DNA of 64,000 nt from Trichobilharzia regenti (Eukaryota; Platyhelminthes; Trematoda; Strigeidida; Schistosomatidae), in NCBI GenBank assembly GCA_944472135.2, contig OX235262.1, positions 54,160,440-54,224,439 on the forward strand, given 5' to 3'. The position numbers were made by a program, and so were the translations under genes. This document shows, piece by piece, positions 40,401 through 51,374 of this stretch. The notes beneath the pieces are model-generated. The model did not search any database, had not been told where the DNA came from, and worked only from the letters and a program-made list of their open reading frames with translations. Position 1 is the stretch's first letter; every line of letters begins with the position of its first letter.

Positions 40401-40599
40401 ATTTAAGCAGTACACATTATATTGCCTTATGTGAAACGCTTGGTCTCTTATTAAACTTTCATTCTAACCTATGACACAGGTTGATTCATAGGAACTGAAT
40501 GATTTCGACATCTGCTTTCAGAATATCCAGACAAATAAACTTATGCTGAAGGAATGACTGGCTAACACCTATTATATTTGTCCACATCTGAATGATTTG

Positions 40600-41410
40600 T
40601 CTAATTAAATACAAACTCGAAGATTTGCAGAAGAAAACCAACAAACTGGTTGAAGAAGCCAGAAACGAAAACAAGGCTCCAGGTGAACATAGAGAAGACG
40701 GAGGTGATTAAGATAGGCAAACAACGCCAATAGCAACAATAACCAGCACCGATCACCGTCAACGGGAGAGATTTAATAGAGCTTACTGCCTTCACTTATC
40801 TAGGAAGCACCATTTCAGCCAAAGGCACACAGCACGTATGAAGATGAAAAAGCCAGCCAGAATCGTAAAGGCAAGATACACCTTCATCAATAAGAAATCT
40901 GTTTGGGAATCTTTTGCGCTCAGTCAGCGTAAAGAACAAGACAAAACACAAATGTGAAGTTAGTCTGTCGGTTCTTCAACACAGGTCGGAAACTTGCACT
41001 GTGTCTCACAAAAAGCATCACCGACAATTAACCGACTCTCATCAACAGCTGTCTTCGCCGGCTCCATACTAAAGACCAAATGGCCAGTCAGAAACAATTA
41101 GCAACAAGAAACTCCGGCTGGTGACAAACCACCAAAGAGCCGACCACTCAACAAATATATCGGAGAAAATGGAAATGGATTGGGCCATCGAATGAAATCG
41201 AGCCCCCACTCCTCCAAGTGGAATCCGAATGGTAAATAGCGAGTAGGTCTTCCGCGGGCGATATGGAGGAGGTCGTGCGAGGAGAAGATAAGAGTTCATG
41301 AGCAATCGTGAGGCCAACCGAAGAAAATGTGCAGAAATAGAACAAAGTGGAAATATGTTGTTGAAGCCGTATTTTCCACTTGGAACCCAAGAGCACAATA
41401 AAATGATAAG
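40600..41410 (+). mobile_element. RTE-like LINE 3' end
   Basis: Broken frames correspond to 18340-19130: GGTGAACATAGAGAAGACGG, CCGTCAACGGGAGAGATT, CTTATCTAGGAAGCACC, GTTCTTCAACACAGGTCGGAAAC, GGCTCCATACTAAAGACCAAATGG, GGAGGTCGTGCGAGGAG, and the 3' end TTCCACTTGGAACCCAAGAG with AATAAAATGATAA. Confidence 0.65.
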
Positions 41411-41783
41411 TAGAACTTCTAAATTTGTTTGTAAACCGCATGAACCTATTGTGTACATTACTTGGAAATATAGGTCATCAGCTTCATTGTTAGAATTTAG
41501 ACAGCATGTTTAGTTTTCAAACAATTCGCTTAAAAAGTTGGCTCGTGTAGCAGTGTAGTATTATATACACCAATAGTCGCTTTTTATTAAAGCCTGCGCT
41601 GAAGATTTTGTCGAGAAGGACGACAGAAAATTCGCAATTCAATCAACCAGATCAGAGAACATAAGCAAATCGAAATACCCTTGATATTTAAATTTCGATT
41701 ATTTCCTTGAGGATGTTCGCGCCAATTTTAAGAATGGTATGTTGGAACTAATGTCAGTAAAAAATTGAGTATTGTGGAATAGA

Positions 41784-42058
41784 TCAAATAAAGTATAATT
41801 ATATTTCAATGGTTTGCACACAATGAGAAGTTTTTGTTATTAGCAATATTTCGAGTAAAATTACTGCCAGTGTTCACACCGACTGTTGGAATTGTTTTGT
41901 TTTTTAATTCACACATTTATCATTTGTACTCATGTGCATAGATCACTATTTTGTTCATTCATTTTTGTGTCTTCATAAATGTATTCCAGGTTGTTGACAG
42001 TTGTGCTGAGTCACTCTTGTTGCATGTATCCTGTGTAACCTTAATGAATATAGATTTT
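41784..42058 (+). repeat. 275-bp repeat, left member of an inverted pair
   Basis: TCAAATAAAGTATAATTATA to TTAATGAATATAGATT is the reverse complement of 45545-45817 with small indels. It lies just beyond the 3' end of the antisense PLE at 42244-42747. A diverged copy is at 5461-5580. Confidence 0.8.
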
Positions 42059-42243
42059 GTTATAAGTCTCTATTTCCATTTGTTCATATTAGTTTTTAGA
42101 AAACTAACATTTTTTCAATCGATATTTTGATTTTTGTCCCATGCATGTGCAGCTGTTGATGAATTTTTGCCTAAACTCTTTAAGCTTGTGTTCCTTTTGA
42201 TTGACCTTTAGTTATGCGTTTATGTTCATCCACTCTTGTTTTC

Positions 42244-42747
42244 GATGTGGTTTTGTTCTCTGAGCTGGATGGTTAGTTTGCGAAGCTTTCATCACCTTAC
42301 TGGGTGACATCTTCAGCGCATACTTCAATTTGAAGTGAGCTTTTAGATTACTTCACGAGTTTATTAATCATCTCTCCTGGTGACCTTAGACGTGATTGGT
42401 TGTTTGTGTGTGTTTTCACACCTTCTAGGTTACTTGTATTGGAACCGGTTGTTTCTTTGACTTGAATTTTGACCCTTTGTGTGTGAAGTTTCTTTCTTAT
42501 TGTTTTCAATGATCTCGACGTTTGACCCACATATTCAGTCGGACACCCAGGACAGGATATTTTGTAAATAATATTGTTTTTATCCATCACTTTCGGTTGA
42601 TTTATCTTATTTTTAATTAGATTCGTTGGTTTAAACGTTGTGCGAATGCCAATATATTTGAGGTTTCTTCGAATTACCTTTGATGTACCATTTTTGTATG
42701 GTATTGTGATTGTTTTTTGCCTTTCTCGCTCTTGTCATTCTGAATGT
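42244..42747 (-). mobile_element. PLE: linker, GIY-YIG start and terminal stem-loop
   Basis: The minus strand reads YKNGTSKVIRRNLKYIGIRT, KPTNLIKNKI, DKNNIIYKISCPGCPTEYVG and QTSRSLKTI, then diverges and stops at 42348. The CPGC pair and YVGQTSR are the PLE endonuclease start; the rest of the domain is missing or scrambled. Beyond it, 42243-42326 is nearly identical to the 122-bp insertion at 28920. A family-A SINE cuts the upstream side. Confidence 0.75.
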
Positions 42748-42935
42748 GCGTTGGTGGCACAGTGGTTAGGACTCTCGCTGACCATGAACATGGTCCGAGG
42801 TTAAATTCCCTGCCGATGCACACCTGATATCTATGGTCGGCCTGAAAAATTTGGGCTACCGATATCACATCCTGAAAATTCCATACTTGTACCGAAAATA
42901 CGGTGTGGGATCAAGCTGTAATCAAAAATAAAAAA
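42748..42935 (+). mobile_element. tRNA-derived SINE, family A
   Basis: TTGGTGGCACAGTGGTTAGGAC (A box), decayed B box GGTTAAATTCCC (about 42800), then GATATCTATGGTCGGCC, AAATTTGGGCTACCGATATC and an A-rich tail. Inverted PLE-like sequence flanks it (TTGTTTTTTGCCTTTC before, GAAGGCAAAAAACAA after). Confidence 0.75.
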
Positions 42936-43250
42936 ATAAATATAAGGACGAAGGCAAAAAACAATTTCAACACCATACGAAAATGGAGGCACACTTGATG
43001 AGGAAGAAAGAAAGTTGACACAAACTCTGGTTGACAACAATTATCCAGACAGTTTAATCGCATCGACGCCAACAAAGCCTTTCGGATTATATACTGAATC
43101 CCGAAGTTGTTATCACGTACAGTTCACTTACAGCTTCTGCACATAGCTGAAGCTGTTGCAACAAGATCGACTGAACCAGAACTTTGTATCCAAAAAGAAC
43201 ACGTCCAGACGCTGTTCCTATCATGGCCGAACTTGGATTAATGATTCTTT
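42936..43250 (+). mobile_element. PLE endonuclease C-terminal fragment
   Basis: From 43059 it is nearly identical to 57531 onwards. Broken frames read HRIDANKAFRIIY-like, then IAEAVATRSTEPELCIQKE and HVQTLFLSWPNLD with a stop, the end of a PLE endonuclease. The part before 43059 looks like a different, inverted PLE piece. Confidence 0.65.
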
Positions 43251-43415
43251 TTCTAACCAAGAGTTCCTCCCCACATTAGCCTTCTTCGGTTCTGTTTAAT
43301 TTGATTATTATTACAATTGTTATTATTCTCTATAATTTATACCCTTCATGCAAACGTTCTCTCAATATTATCGAATTTTCCATTTATACTATCCGGACTA
43401 ATTTTTAGTGATATT

Positions 43416-44158
43416 GTAACGACACAAGACAAGGGTAAGGCAAAAGATCATTTATTAAGGAAATCAAGACATATTTATAGATTTTCATGTACATATTATA
43501 GATTACTGTTAGTAGAAAAACACAGTCTTCTGATTGGTTGTTTCTCACAGAAAGTTAACTCTTTCTGACTGTCTTGTAAGTGTGAGGTTTATTTCCTAGG
43601 CGAGTTTGCCTGCCACACTTACAAAAAGACTAACTTCCTTTACCTATGCCTTGGTCAGTACTCTGCCTATCATGCAAGTACTGACGAATGGGTGAACGGT
43701 AGAAATAAAAAAGAAATTACGACGTGACCGTAACTACTAGTATATTTATAAGAAATGTGACAGCATTTACTAATATGAAAAGGGTTGGAACTTATCTGTA
43801 CATAGAAGAGTAGTGAGTTCTAAGAGGTGCTTGTATAAGAGCACAGCGAGAGAGCAAGTGTGCAAGCGCCCAAACATACAGGTAGCGAAGTGCAGTGAAG
43901 CAAAGCGAAAGTGAAGGTGAAAGTAGTGCCAAAAAGATGGGTGAGCGAGTTTAAGCAAAAGTTCAAGGATTCAATGCACACCACAGTCTCTTGAATGTCA
44001 GGTCCTCTATCTGTTAACTATATCCGCCTACGCAAATCCTGATGTGGTTGTTTGTTGGATCAGTCTTTGTTCATATTTTCTCACGACCAATATTTTGGAC
44101 ATAAACATTGACGTAAATTAATGTCTACCAATTTGGCTAACAGCCTGCTCTCACCACA
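43416..44158. mobile_element. Solo LTR-like repeat (copy 3), split by another solo LTR
   Basis: TGTAACGACACAAGACAAGG to GCTCTCACCACA. Flanks are ATAT on both sides (43412-43415 and 44159-44162). The partner segment at about 57886 lacks it, giving an empty site. Without the insert and its duplicated GTCT it is 328 bp. The TG...CA ends and 4-bp duplication support an LTR retrotransposon origin. Confidence 0.8.
43575..43985. mobile_element. Second solo LTR, nested inside copy 3
   Basis: TGTAAGTGTGAGG to TGCACACCACA, 411 bp, with direct repeat GTCT at 43571-43574 and 43986-43989. The uninterrupted order (GACTGT-TCTTGAATGTCAG) is seen in copy 2 near 39690-39712. The ends also contain TGTAAGTGTG near 43575 and CACACTTACA near 43614. 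No coding region. Confidence 0.75.
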
Positions 44159-44869
44159 ATATTATCTCTTTTCTCAACATATGCCTCCACCTGTTTCATT
44201 TCACATATCGGTTATTTCATGATGAACATCTCATTGCAGCCTTACTATCTCCTGTTTAATACAAACCACTTTGTACTAGCCACTCTCCTGACACCTTTTA
44301 TAACCATCAAGTGACTTGTAAATTTTTCTCACCCCACATTCTACGGATCTACTATGGCTAACCACTACCGTCGTCTTCCATTTTACAATATTTTGTAATC
44401 GATTTCAGACTAGCACGCTTGTCACATAAATACGAATTTTTATTTTGACACCCCAATAACTAATCTGTTACACTACGTTAAAAATGCATCCGCCGCATAA
44501 CTGGCCATTATTAAAACGGTAACAAATATTATATTTTCTAATTGTAAGAACGTGAAGAGAAATCATTGAAAAGAATATTCTTCGTTTAGATTGACTTTTA
44601 ATTCATGATATGGGAATGTGTGAAATATTAGCTATAAAGTAGCTAGAACACCAAGACGCATTCTCTAACTCGCTCCGAAGAAAGAAGTGTACATCAAACT
44701 ATCCTATAAGGGTTATCATAGCAGCTTTATAACTAGGCAAAGACTGAACGCTGCTAATATATGTGTAAAACTTGGGCACTGTGGTAGTAAATAATTCTAT
44801 ATTAATTTGTTTATTAGATGTATCACACATCTGACAGATCTAATAAACAAACTAATATGGAATTGAACG

Positions 44870-45240
44870 CTGCTGTTAAAAAGACTTTTTATGCAGCCAA
44901 TATATCCATCTAAGCCCTTTAAACATGCGAAAAATGATGTCACGTCCCACGTTATTTACCTATTTGAATGTACTTGGGGACACACATACATAGGGAGGAC
45001 TCATCGATCTCTGCAAGTGCGGGCTGGCTTCACAGCATATTCCTAAATGGCTCCAGAAGCAAATAGAATCTTCAGAACCCATTAATGGTGAGAACAGGAT
45101 ACCTAGTTTCTCTATTGCGAAACATATTATAGAGGAAACAGGACATAAAATTGACGTGAACACATCTTTTAAGCCTATCTATAAAGCATGTTTGGGGCGT
45201 ATCCTAAAGTTTGTGGTAGCCCTAGCTAGCAATTAGAAAG
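44870..45240 (+). mobile_element. PLE endonuclease fragment
   Basis: Broken frames read PSKPFKHAKNDVTSHVIYLF, ECTWGHTYIGRTHRSLQVR, then HSIPKWLQKQIESSEPING, IAKHIIEETGHKIDVNTSF and PIYKACLGRILKFVVA. This is the PLE GIY-YIG order, from a family different from its neighbours. Short inverted TTTGTTTATTAGAT copies precede it (44797-44850). Confidence 0.65.
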
Positions 45241-45283
45241 TTTAAACCACCTCATGCGTTCAAAGTAACAATTCGTCATTACA

Positions 45284-45544
45284 CTAAACGTTCCTTGGTA
45301 AACTTTGTTTTGCTACCAGGGTAGATGTACTGTTACGTCTCTTATTTGGTTTAGTGATCTTCATTTTTATTTGACCTTCAACATGTCCTTTAACTTGATC
45401 TAAGTCTATTTTCTCATCTCTTAACTCTTTATTAATGTCACATATTCTTATGACAAGTCCGTGTGTGATCAGATTGTTCGAAATGTGTTGTGCAAATACA
45501 TTACACGATCCAGACAAATTACGTCTATTTATTGCTTCGTCTAG
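45284..45544 (-). other. Open stretch, possibly the N-terminal part of a PLE
   Basis: 78 codons on the minus strand (NVFAQHISNNLITHGLVIRI, then KELRDEKIDLDQVKGHVEG and many Lys/Arg), rich in charged residues. Its upstream side abuts the 275-bp repeat at 45545-45817. I do not recognise a domain; a PLE origin is inferred from position only. Confidence 0.3.
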
Positions 45545-45817
45545 AATCTATATTCATTAAGGTCACACCGGATAAATGTAACAAGGGTGACTCAGCACAA
45601 CTGTCAACAACCTGGAATACATTTCTGAAGACACAAAAATGAATGAACAAAATAGTGAACTATGTACATGAGTACAAATGATAAATGGGTGAATTAAAAA
45701 ACAAAACAATTCCAACAGTCGGTGTGAACACTGGCAGTAATTTTACTCGAAATATTGCTAATAACAAAAACTTCTCATTGTGTGTAAATCATTGGAATAT
45801 AATTATACTTTATTTGA
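45545..45817 (-). repeat. 275-bp repeat, right member of an inverted pair
   Basis: The reverse complement of 41784-42058 with small indels. The two members face each other across about 3.5 kb of PLE, SINE and LTR pieces. Confidence 0.8.
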
Positions 45818-47055
45818 TGTTAGAACTACTTTATTTCACTTTCATTGATATTTATACAAGTTTAATTTTGACATACGTTCACGTTTATTTCACAGTATAT
45901 ATATATGAAAATATTGCAAATATTGTCTTTAAAAATTTTTCTGTTTCACAAAATAAGAGATATATTTGGACTACTTCAATCAATCTCAGTAGTCAAAACA
46001 TTTTAAGTTAATTTCATCAGATATTCTGAATTTTTATGATAATTTTAACTAATAACAGCTTTATTCTGGACAAGATGTTTACAGTGCATAGTACTCTCAC
46101 AGCAATTTATTGCTTACTATTAGCTATTCATCCAGGATCTTCAAATAATTTAGTAATCAACACTAAATTACATGACGCAACATTGTACGACCTGCAGCAT
46201 GAACCAATCCTTCGACTCCCAGCTGTGGGTTGAAAGTCGATTAAAAATGTGATTGAGTACAATTTACGACCCAATGACAATATCTGAATTACTAAAACAT
46301 TAAAATATAGAGAAAATTAAATTCATTATATTGCATTTAGATTTAGGTAGCCCAATGATTCAGTCAGACCGCTCCTACAAAATGAATGGTATTTAAGTGA
46401 TGGAATTAAATTCTCACGAAATAATTATTCAGCAGCTATTCTTTTCTTCACTTGATCAATAACATGGTCGTTTGTATTTTTTTTGGAATTTAAATATTCC
46501 ATCAAAATTCACACAGCACTGTGTGCGTGAAACAGCATGACTGAGGGCATTTCAAAATTAAGTGAATAATTCCATTCTTATGAAGAATTTCTACCTGCTA
46601 TATATATATATTCTACAGGTAGGTTTTTTTCTCAACATCTGGTATAGTTTATTAGATTTTAGGCTGCATATTTACAAATTTTTACCATTAATACAGCAAC
46701 TCGTTCAAGATTTGTCTGTGTCATCACTTTAATGAAGTCTAAGGCATACGATATATGTGCAAATGATTAGATTCGATAAGTGTATGTATATATGTAATAA
46801 ACAAGTTTAAATGTAGTAGTTTGAACAAAAGATGAGACGTAATATTATTTCCCAGTGAATAAAAACAGAAACAATATTGTTTTTACTGAAGTTTCACCAC
46901 TTAATACCGCTAAAGTAATGTTAAACCAGAACCGAGAAATTCTCAGTTTACATGCTGTAACTTAATAAGTATTGTTCTGAAAAAGGTAACTTTATTTTGA
47001 TTTTGTCAAATTCTCTCTTAATCCGTCATTTTTAATCAGACAATTTGAATTCCAT
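45818..47055. other. Intergenic, no recognisable feature
   Basis: AT-rich; the small open stretches (e.g. 46036-46233) lack recognisable motifs. A short TA repeat is at about 46600. Confidence 0.5.
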
Positions 47056-47200
47056 TTAATGTGAAATATTTCTGATATGAGATGTGATGTGTGATGATTT
47101 GAAATCTTTCTGAATGAATTGACGATTATCAAAATCAAATTTCTGGCCAGATTCTATTGCGTTTATACCTGTGGCCGACACTTTTACAAGTTTCATACTG
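47056..47200 (-). mobile_element. PLE endonuclease tail remnant
   Basis: The minus strand reads KVSATGINAIESGQKFDFDN, then RQFIQKDFKSS, similar to ALH-IETGHEIDFEET-VLQKGF of the copy at 33424. Confidence 0.5.
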
Positions 47201-47221
47201 GGTTGTAGTCCTAATGGGAAC

Positions 47222-47325
47222 AGCAACACTCTCTGGAAATGCAGATACATTCGACTGACGAGTCCCAAATGAGATAAAGTAGGCATCTTAGATTTTACCG
47301 CTAGTCACCATCCACAAAATTACTT
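47222..47325 (+). mobile_element. Smalpha-like SINE, 3' part with decayed hammerhead
   Basis: GAAATGCAGATACATTCGA, then CTGACGAGTCCCAAATGAGA, TAAAGTAGGCATCTTAGATT and TTACCGCTAGTCACCATCCAC. The core CTGACGA fits CUGANGA, but GGACGAAA has decayed to AGATAAAG. Confidence 0.6.
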
Positions 47326-47629
47326 CACTGTAAATATTCTTGTATCAGTGACTATTAATAATCATACTACACTAGTGTACAGTATTTTCCAGATTATTTT
47401 GAATTACTTTAATTCGAGCAGTCTGGCTTTCTTCATTAGATATATTCAAGAAAAAGTCCCAGTTCATATCAAATGGTACTAAAAAATTGTGTATTTATGT
47501 AACAGAAACACAACTGTCCTTTGAAGACAGACAACCCAGCAAGTATTTTCACTGAAGCAATTTGGAGGAATTTTTTACTAAAAGTCATCATGAAATCCTT
47601 TCTCCAGATAAAAGATAGTGATACCATGA

Positions 47630-49065
47630 TGAATTAAATTAAAAGTGTTCGATATTCAAACTGCTCTTCGTGCTTAGACTTAATTGAGTCGAGGACAGTT
47701 TTGACTTCCTGGCCAAACATATTTAATGCTGGGAACAACTTATTCAGAACAGAAGGATTTGTCATCGTACGATAAGGCGCCAAAACTCGATCCAAGATTT
47801 CTTCCGTTGTCCCCTTCCCCAACGCTTTTATGTAGGCAGGCTTAAAAGTGTTGACGAATCATTCAGTTTTTCCGTTAAAGTGGGGATGATACATTGGGGG
47901 TACGAATTTGTTGGGTACCAAACCATTTGCGGAAATCTGAGAACAGTGATGAGGTGAACTGAGACCTATTATTGGATGCCAGAACATCAGCCATAGCAAA
48001 ACGACAGAAAAGTTGACGTAGGTAGGACACTGTTCCATTTGATGTTGTAGAATACATGAATACGGGACCATGGTTTGTCAGGCAGTGGCCAGGAACATAG
48101 TTCCGTCTTGAGTGGATATTTTGATGCGTGGGTACATTTGCGAACAAGGTTTCGATCTGGTCATCAGTATTGGGCTGGGATCCCAGTATGATCAGCAAAC
48201 ATTATGCAATCGTTGCCAATGGATAAAGGTTGGCGTCGTTAGTAAAACTGTTTTAGTGCACTGGAATGAACATATAGAGGCCAGCTACGTTGGATGAACT
48301 TTGACACTTGTTGCAAGCTGGATCACTAAGCGTGTGATTAGTAACCTGAAATGAAGTCACCACAAAGAGAAAAGTCGCGTTTACCGGAATGCTGTTTAAA
48401 TAGTCTTCAACGGCGAGGAATGAAATGGCAACATCCTCGTTTTCCGAATTCTGATGACTCAGCAGCCGTGATAATACAGCTACTTTGCCAACTTAACGGG
48501 TGGGATTAAATTTGCTATCAAAATTATCGCCCAGTTCACCTTTGGAGATGACTGGTAGTGTACTCAGGAATACTCATTTGTAAACCAGATATCGACAACA
48601 TGGGTTTGTGGTCGGTTAACAGGGTGAATCTCCTACTATACGGCATTTTGTGAAACGTTTTGACCGCGCCAAAGCTTCTTTCTTATTTTGGCTATATTTG
48701 CGTTCAGTTGTATTTAGTATTCTAGATACACGTGCAATAGCTTTCTCTGTTCCATCAGAAAAATAATGAGATATGACAGCACCAATATCATAATCTAATG
48801 CATCTGCAGCAACAATAATTTCTATATTTGGATCATAATAAGCACTATATCTGAGTGGAGCAGTGATTTTACTTTTTCAAAGGCATTCTGACATTCAGGT
48901 GAACAATTCCCCTTTGCATTTTTTGACAAAAACTGATTCAGTTGAGCACATATGCGATGAAGCTCTGGTAGAAATACATTGTAACAGATGATGAGACCAA
49001 AGAAAGTTTGCAGAGTTGTGGCACCAACTGACTTCAGTTAAAAGACTATTCAAAGTATCGAGAAT
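47630..49065 (-). mobile_element. Ty3/gypsy-like retrotransposon remnant: RNase H and integrase
   Basis: Minus strand, from high to low coordinates: ICYNVFLPELHRICAQLN, NCSPECQNAFEKVKSLL, IIVAADALDYDIGAVISHYF, TEKAIARVSRILNTTERKYS, QNKKEALA, FTLLTDHKP (RT end and RNase H), then integrase-like LASNNRSQFTSS, NGKTE (about 47868), KALGKGTTEEILDRVLAPYR. The Asp expected before NG-QF of the integrase is changed (SNNRSQF), and many frames are broken. Inactive. No LTR could be paired with it. Confidence 0.75.
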
Positions 49066-49085
49066 GGTCAGCAGTTAGAACCCAT

Positions 49086-49318
49086 TTTTTTATTTCCTTC
49101 ACGTTCCCAGTGGAACATAGGGCCTCAAGCTAGTGTCTTGAAGTTTCTGTAGCAGTGTTTATTTTACAGGAAAGAGCTGCTGGCCTCATGCCCAAACTTT
49201 CCACTTTACCATCATTTTTCGGCTTAGCAAGGTAAATAAGTGCGTCGGCCGGGCATCGGACCCCGGACCATGTGAATGGTCGGCGAGCGTCCTAACTGCT
49301 GTGCCACCGACGCACAGT
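49086..49318 (-). mobile_element. tRNA-derived SINE, family B, complete-looking
   Basis: Plus strand CTTCACGTTCCCAGTGGAAC, TCAAGCTAGTGTCTTGAAG, CATGCCCAAACTTTCC, GTGCGTCGGCCGGGCATCGGACCCCGG and TGGTCGGCGAGCGTCCTAAC, GTGCCACCGACGCAC, i.e. the antisense tRNA-like head. Confidence 0.75.
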
Positions 49319-49339
49319 TAGAATCCACGAACCACTGGC

Positions 49340-49475
49340 TGAATAGCTGAGTGCTGCACGGACTGCTTAATGGTTCCAAAGAGAGCGGATGAAACTACAA
49401 GCCAGCACTCCCTGATTGTCCAATAGTCCTCTAAATCATGTCAATTAATGTTCAAACTTGAATTCAATGAAATCT
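49340..49475 (+). mobile_element. SINE-C fragment, degraded
   Basis: GCTGAATAGCTGAGTGCTGC, GGATGAAACTACAAGCCAGCACTCCC, GTCCAATAGTCCTCTAAATCATGTCA and TGTTCAAACTTG follow the family-C 3' order. Confidence 0.5.
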
Positions 49476-49734
49476 ATATAAACTATAACTTAAAATTTTA
49501 GACTTCGTTCTAACTATGTGAATCACTTCTCGCTTTTTATTGCTTTTTGAATTTTTAAAACTATTAAATTCAATCCTGGTTTGAACATCTACACATGTGG
49601 TAGAAAAAAAATTACCTTCTTCAGCAAAATAAAGTTTTTGCGTACAGTCAAAATAAAAACTCTGTGATTAATGGAAATTACAGAAAGAACAAATAGTCAT
49701 TTTTGTTAATATTAGATGGTTGGAGGCGATGGGA

Positions 49735-49915
49735 CACAGGTTGCCTTGCCTGACCTAGGTTTCGTGCTAGTTACCACTCACCAGTCACCAAGACGTATCT
49801 GCAACCTTGAAGGAACTCATGTGCCTTCTGAGATTCGAACCCGCATCACTCAATGCTGTAGTCAGAGACGTTACGACTAAGGTATTCGACCTCGCTATTG
49901 ACCTCCTGTAAGACT
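49735..49915 (-). mobile_element. Possible tRNA-derived SINE of another family
   Basis: On the minus strand TAGCGAGGTCGAATACCTTAG resembles an A-box region and GCGGGTTCGAATCTCAG (about 49838) a B box. No second copy was found in the window, so the family is uncertain. Confidence 0.45.
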
Positions 49916-49932
49916 GTAGTGGATACTTTGGT

Positions 49933-50107
49933 TGGACACTAGTAACTAGTGTGATGCGTCTAGTCTTTTATTTGGTGCCGACTGAATTCTATCAGTCAGG
50001 TTTGATGCGTGTCATATAGAATGGTGGCCACATTGCAAACCTGACTGATAGAATTCCGTCTGCACCAAAGAAAAGACTAGGCACATCATACTAGTTACTA
50101 GTGTCCA
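49933..50107. repeat. Fold-back element with 72-bp inverted arms
   Basis: Arms 49933-50004 and 50036-50107 match with about six mismatches (TGGACACTAGTAACTAGTGT... against its complement); spacer 31 bp. No coding capacity. It resembles a small fold-back or MITE-like element; no flanking duplication is evident. Confidence 0.75.
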
Positions 50108-51370
50108 GTGAAAGTTATTTTTGTTTTCGTTTTAATAAATTTTATTTCAAAATGACTGTCACATCTTACTGTTCACCTTCAGTAAAGGCTATCATTGATT
50201 TGGAAGGCTGATACTTTTACAGTGAATGTATTTCATTGCAATGACATTTCGTTATTCAGCTTATTAGCCAGAAATTTCAATTAACAAAAGATAAGAAATC
50301 AGCTGTTATTTGTGTAGCAGTTAAATATTTTACGTTCTCTTGATAATGGCGATAATACGGCATCGAATTGGGGCCTGTAGTGTTAGGTAACAGATTCAGA
50401 AAAATGCGGTCAATACCTTTTACGTCAAACATAGTATTCACCTCTTTGACCCGCCTACTCACTTTGAAATTAAATTGAACATCATTAACTAGTTTTCAAT
50501 ACCTTGGCATTACATACTTCCTTTATTCTGTAACCACACACTACCACCTGTTACTTTTCTTTTACTTAGAATTAACTTGAATGTAACTAGATATTTTGTT
50601 TAGTCACTCATATAGTTGATTAATTGTGCTTGTAATTTCTGAACTCGTTTCTTTTTTTGTTCTTAAAATTGATTTATTCAGCTTCCTAAATCACCGGTTA
50701 TGCTTCTTTTTAAATATTCACTGTATTTAATATATCTCAAAAACAGACCTCCTAAATACGTTTAAAGTTCAGTATTTATGCTCGACATTTTAGCCTCCTT
50801 TTCAAAACTTTTCGTAAAGCTCTAAAATGAAATTCAGCGCTACCCTTTTAAACTTTTTAGGTTTATATATGTCAGTCACTTTGTTCGCCTATTGATATTT
50901 CTACTTGTGGACAACATAGGGAGAAGGAACACTATAATTGACGACTTCAGAACTTGATAGAAAACGCCATAAATAATTCTAATGCCTATGTTTCTTGATA
51001 TGTTATTTTAATTCTCAATTAATAATTATATTTCATTTAAGCAACCGATTGTACATACTTCGTAAATTTGATGCGGTCCTTAGAAATGATCCCCACGATT
51101 GGAGTTTAAGTGAATGATCAGAACACTTTTGTTGACAATGGGAATCTTTTTATAATGTCTGAAACTTAAGTGCAAAAGCAAACCTCTGCATAACATAGCA
51201 TTACGCTGAGGATCTTTAGATTTAAAAGACTTTTTTCAAGTTTAATTGAAATTCGTAATTGCTTGTTCATTTTTTTACTATTCTCCTCAAGAATCAGTGC
51301 AGAGCTAGTGATCACACCTGTAACCAATCAAATATATGCAAACCACACCTTGATGATTAATCTAATTCTG
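50108..51370. other. Intergenic, no recognisable feature
   Basis: AT-rich without motif or repeat seen. Confidence 0.5.
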
Positions 51371-51374
51371 ACTG

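Larger units (their letters stand above)
43059..44625 (+). repeat. Duplicated segment, copy 1 (partner 57531-59372)
   Basis: The two segments share PLE endonuclease end, GCCTTCTTCGGTTCT, CCACCTGTTTCATTTCAC, GATGAACATCTCATTGCAG, CATTTTACAATATTTTGTAATC and AGAATATTCTTCGTT in the same order. Copy 1 is interrupted by the solo LTRs (43416-44158); copy 2 is interrupted by a PLE piece and an Smalpha SINE. Confidence 0.8.

Noticed and set aside
46036..46233. 65-codon ORF after 46036 as a small gene
   Set aside because: No motif, AT-rich codon use, and no supporting neighbours.
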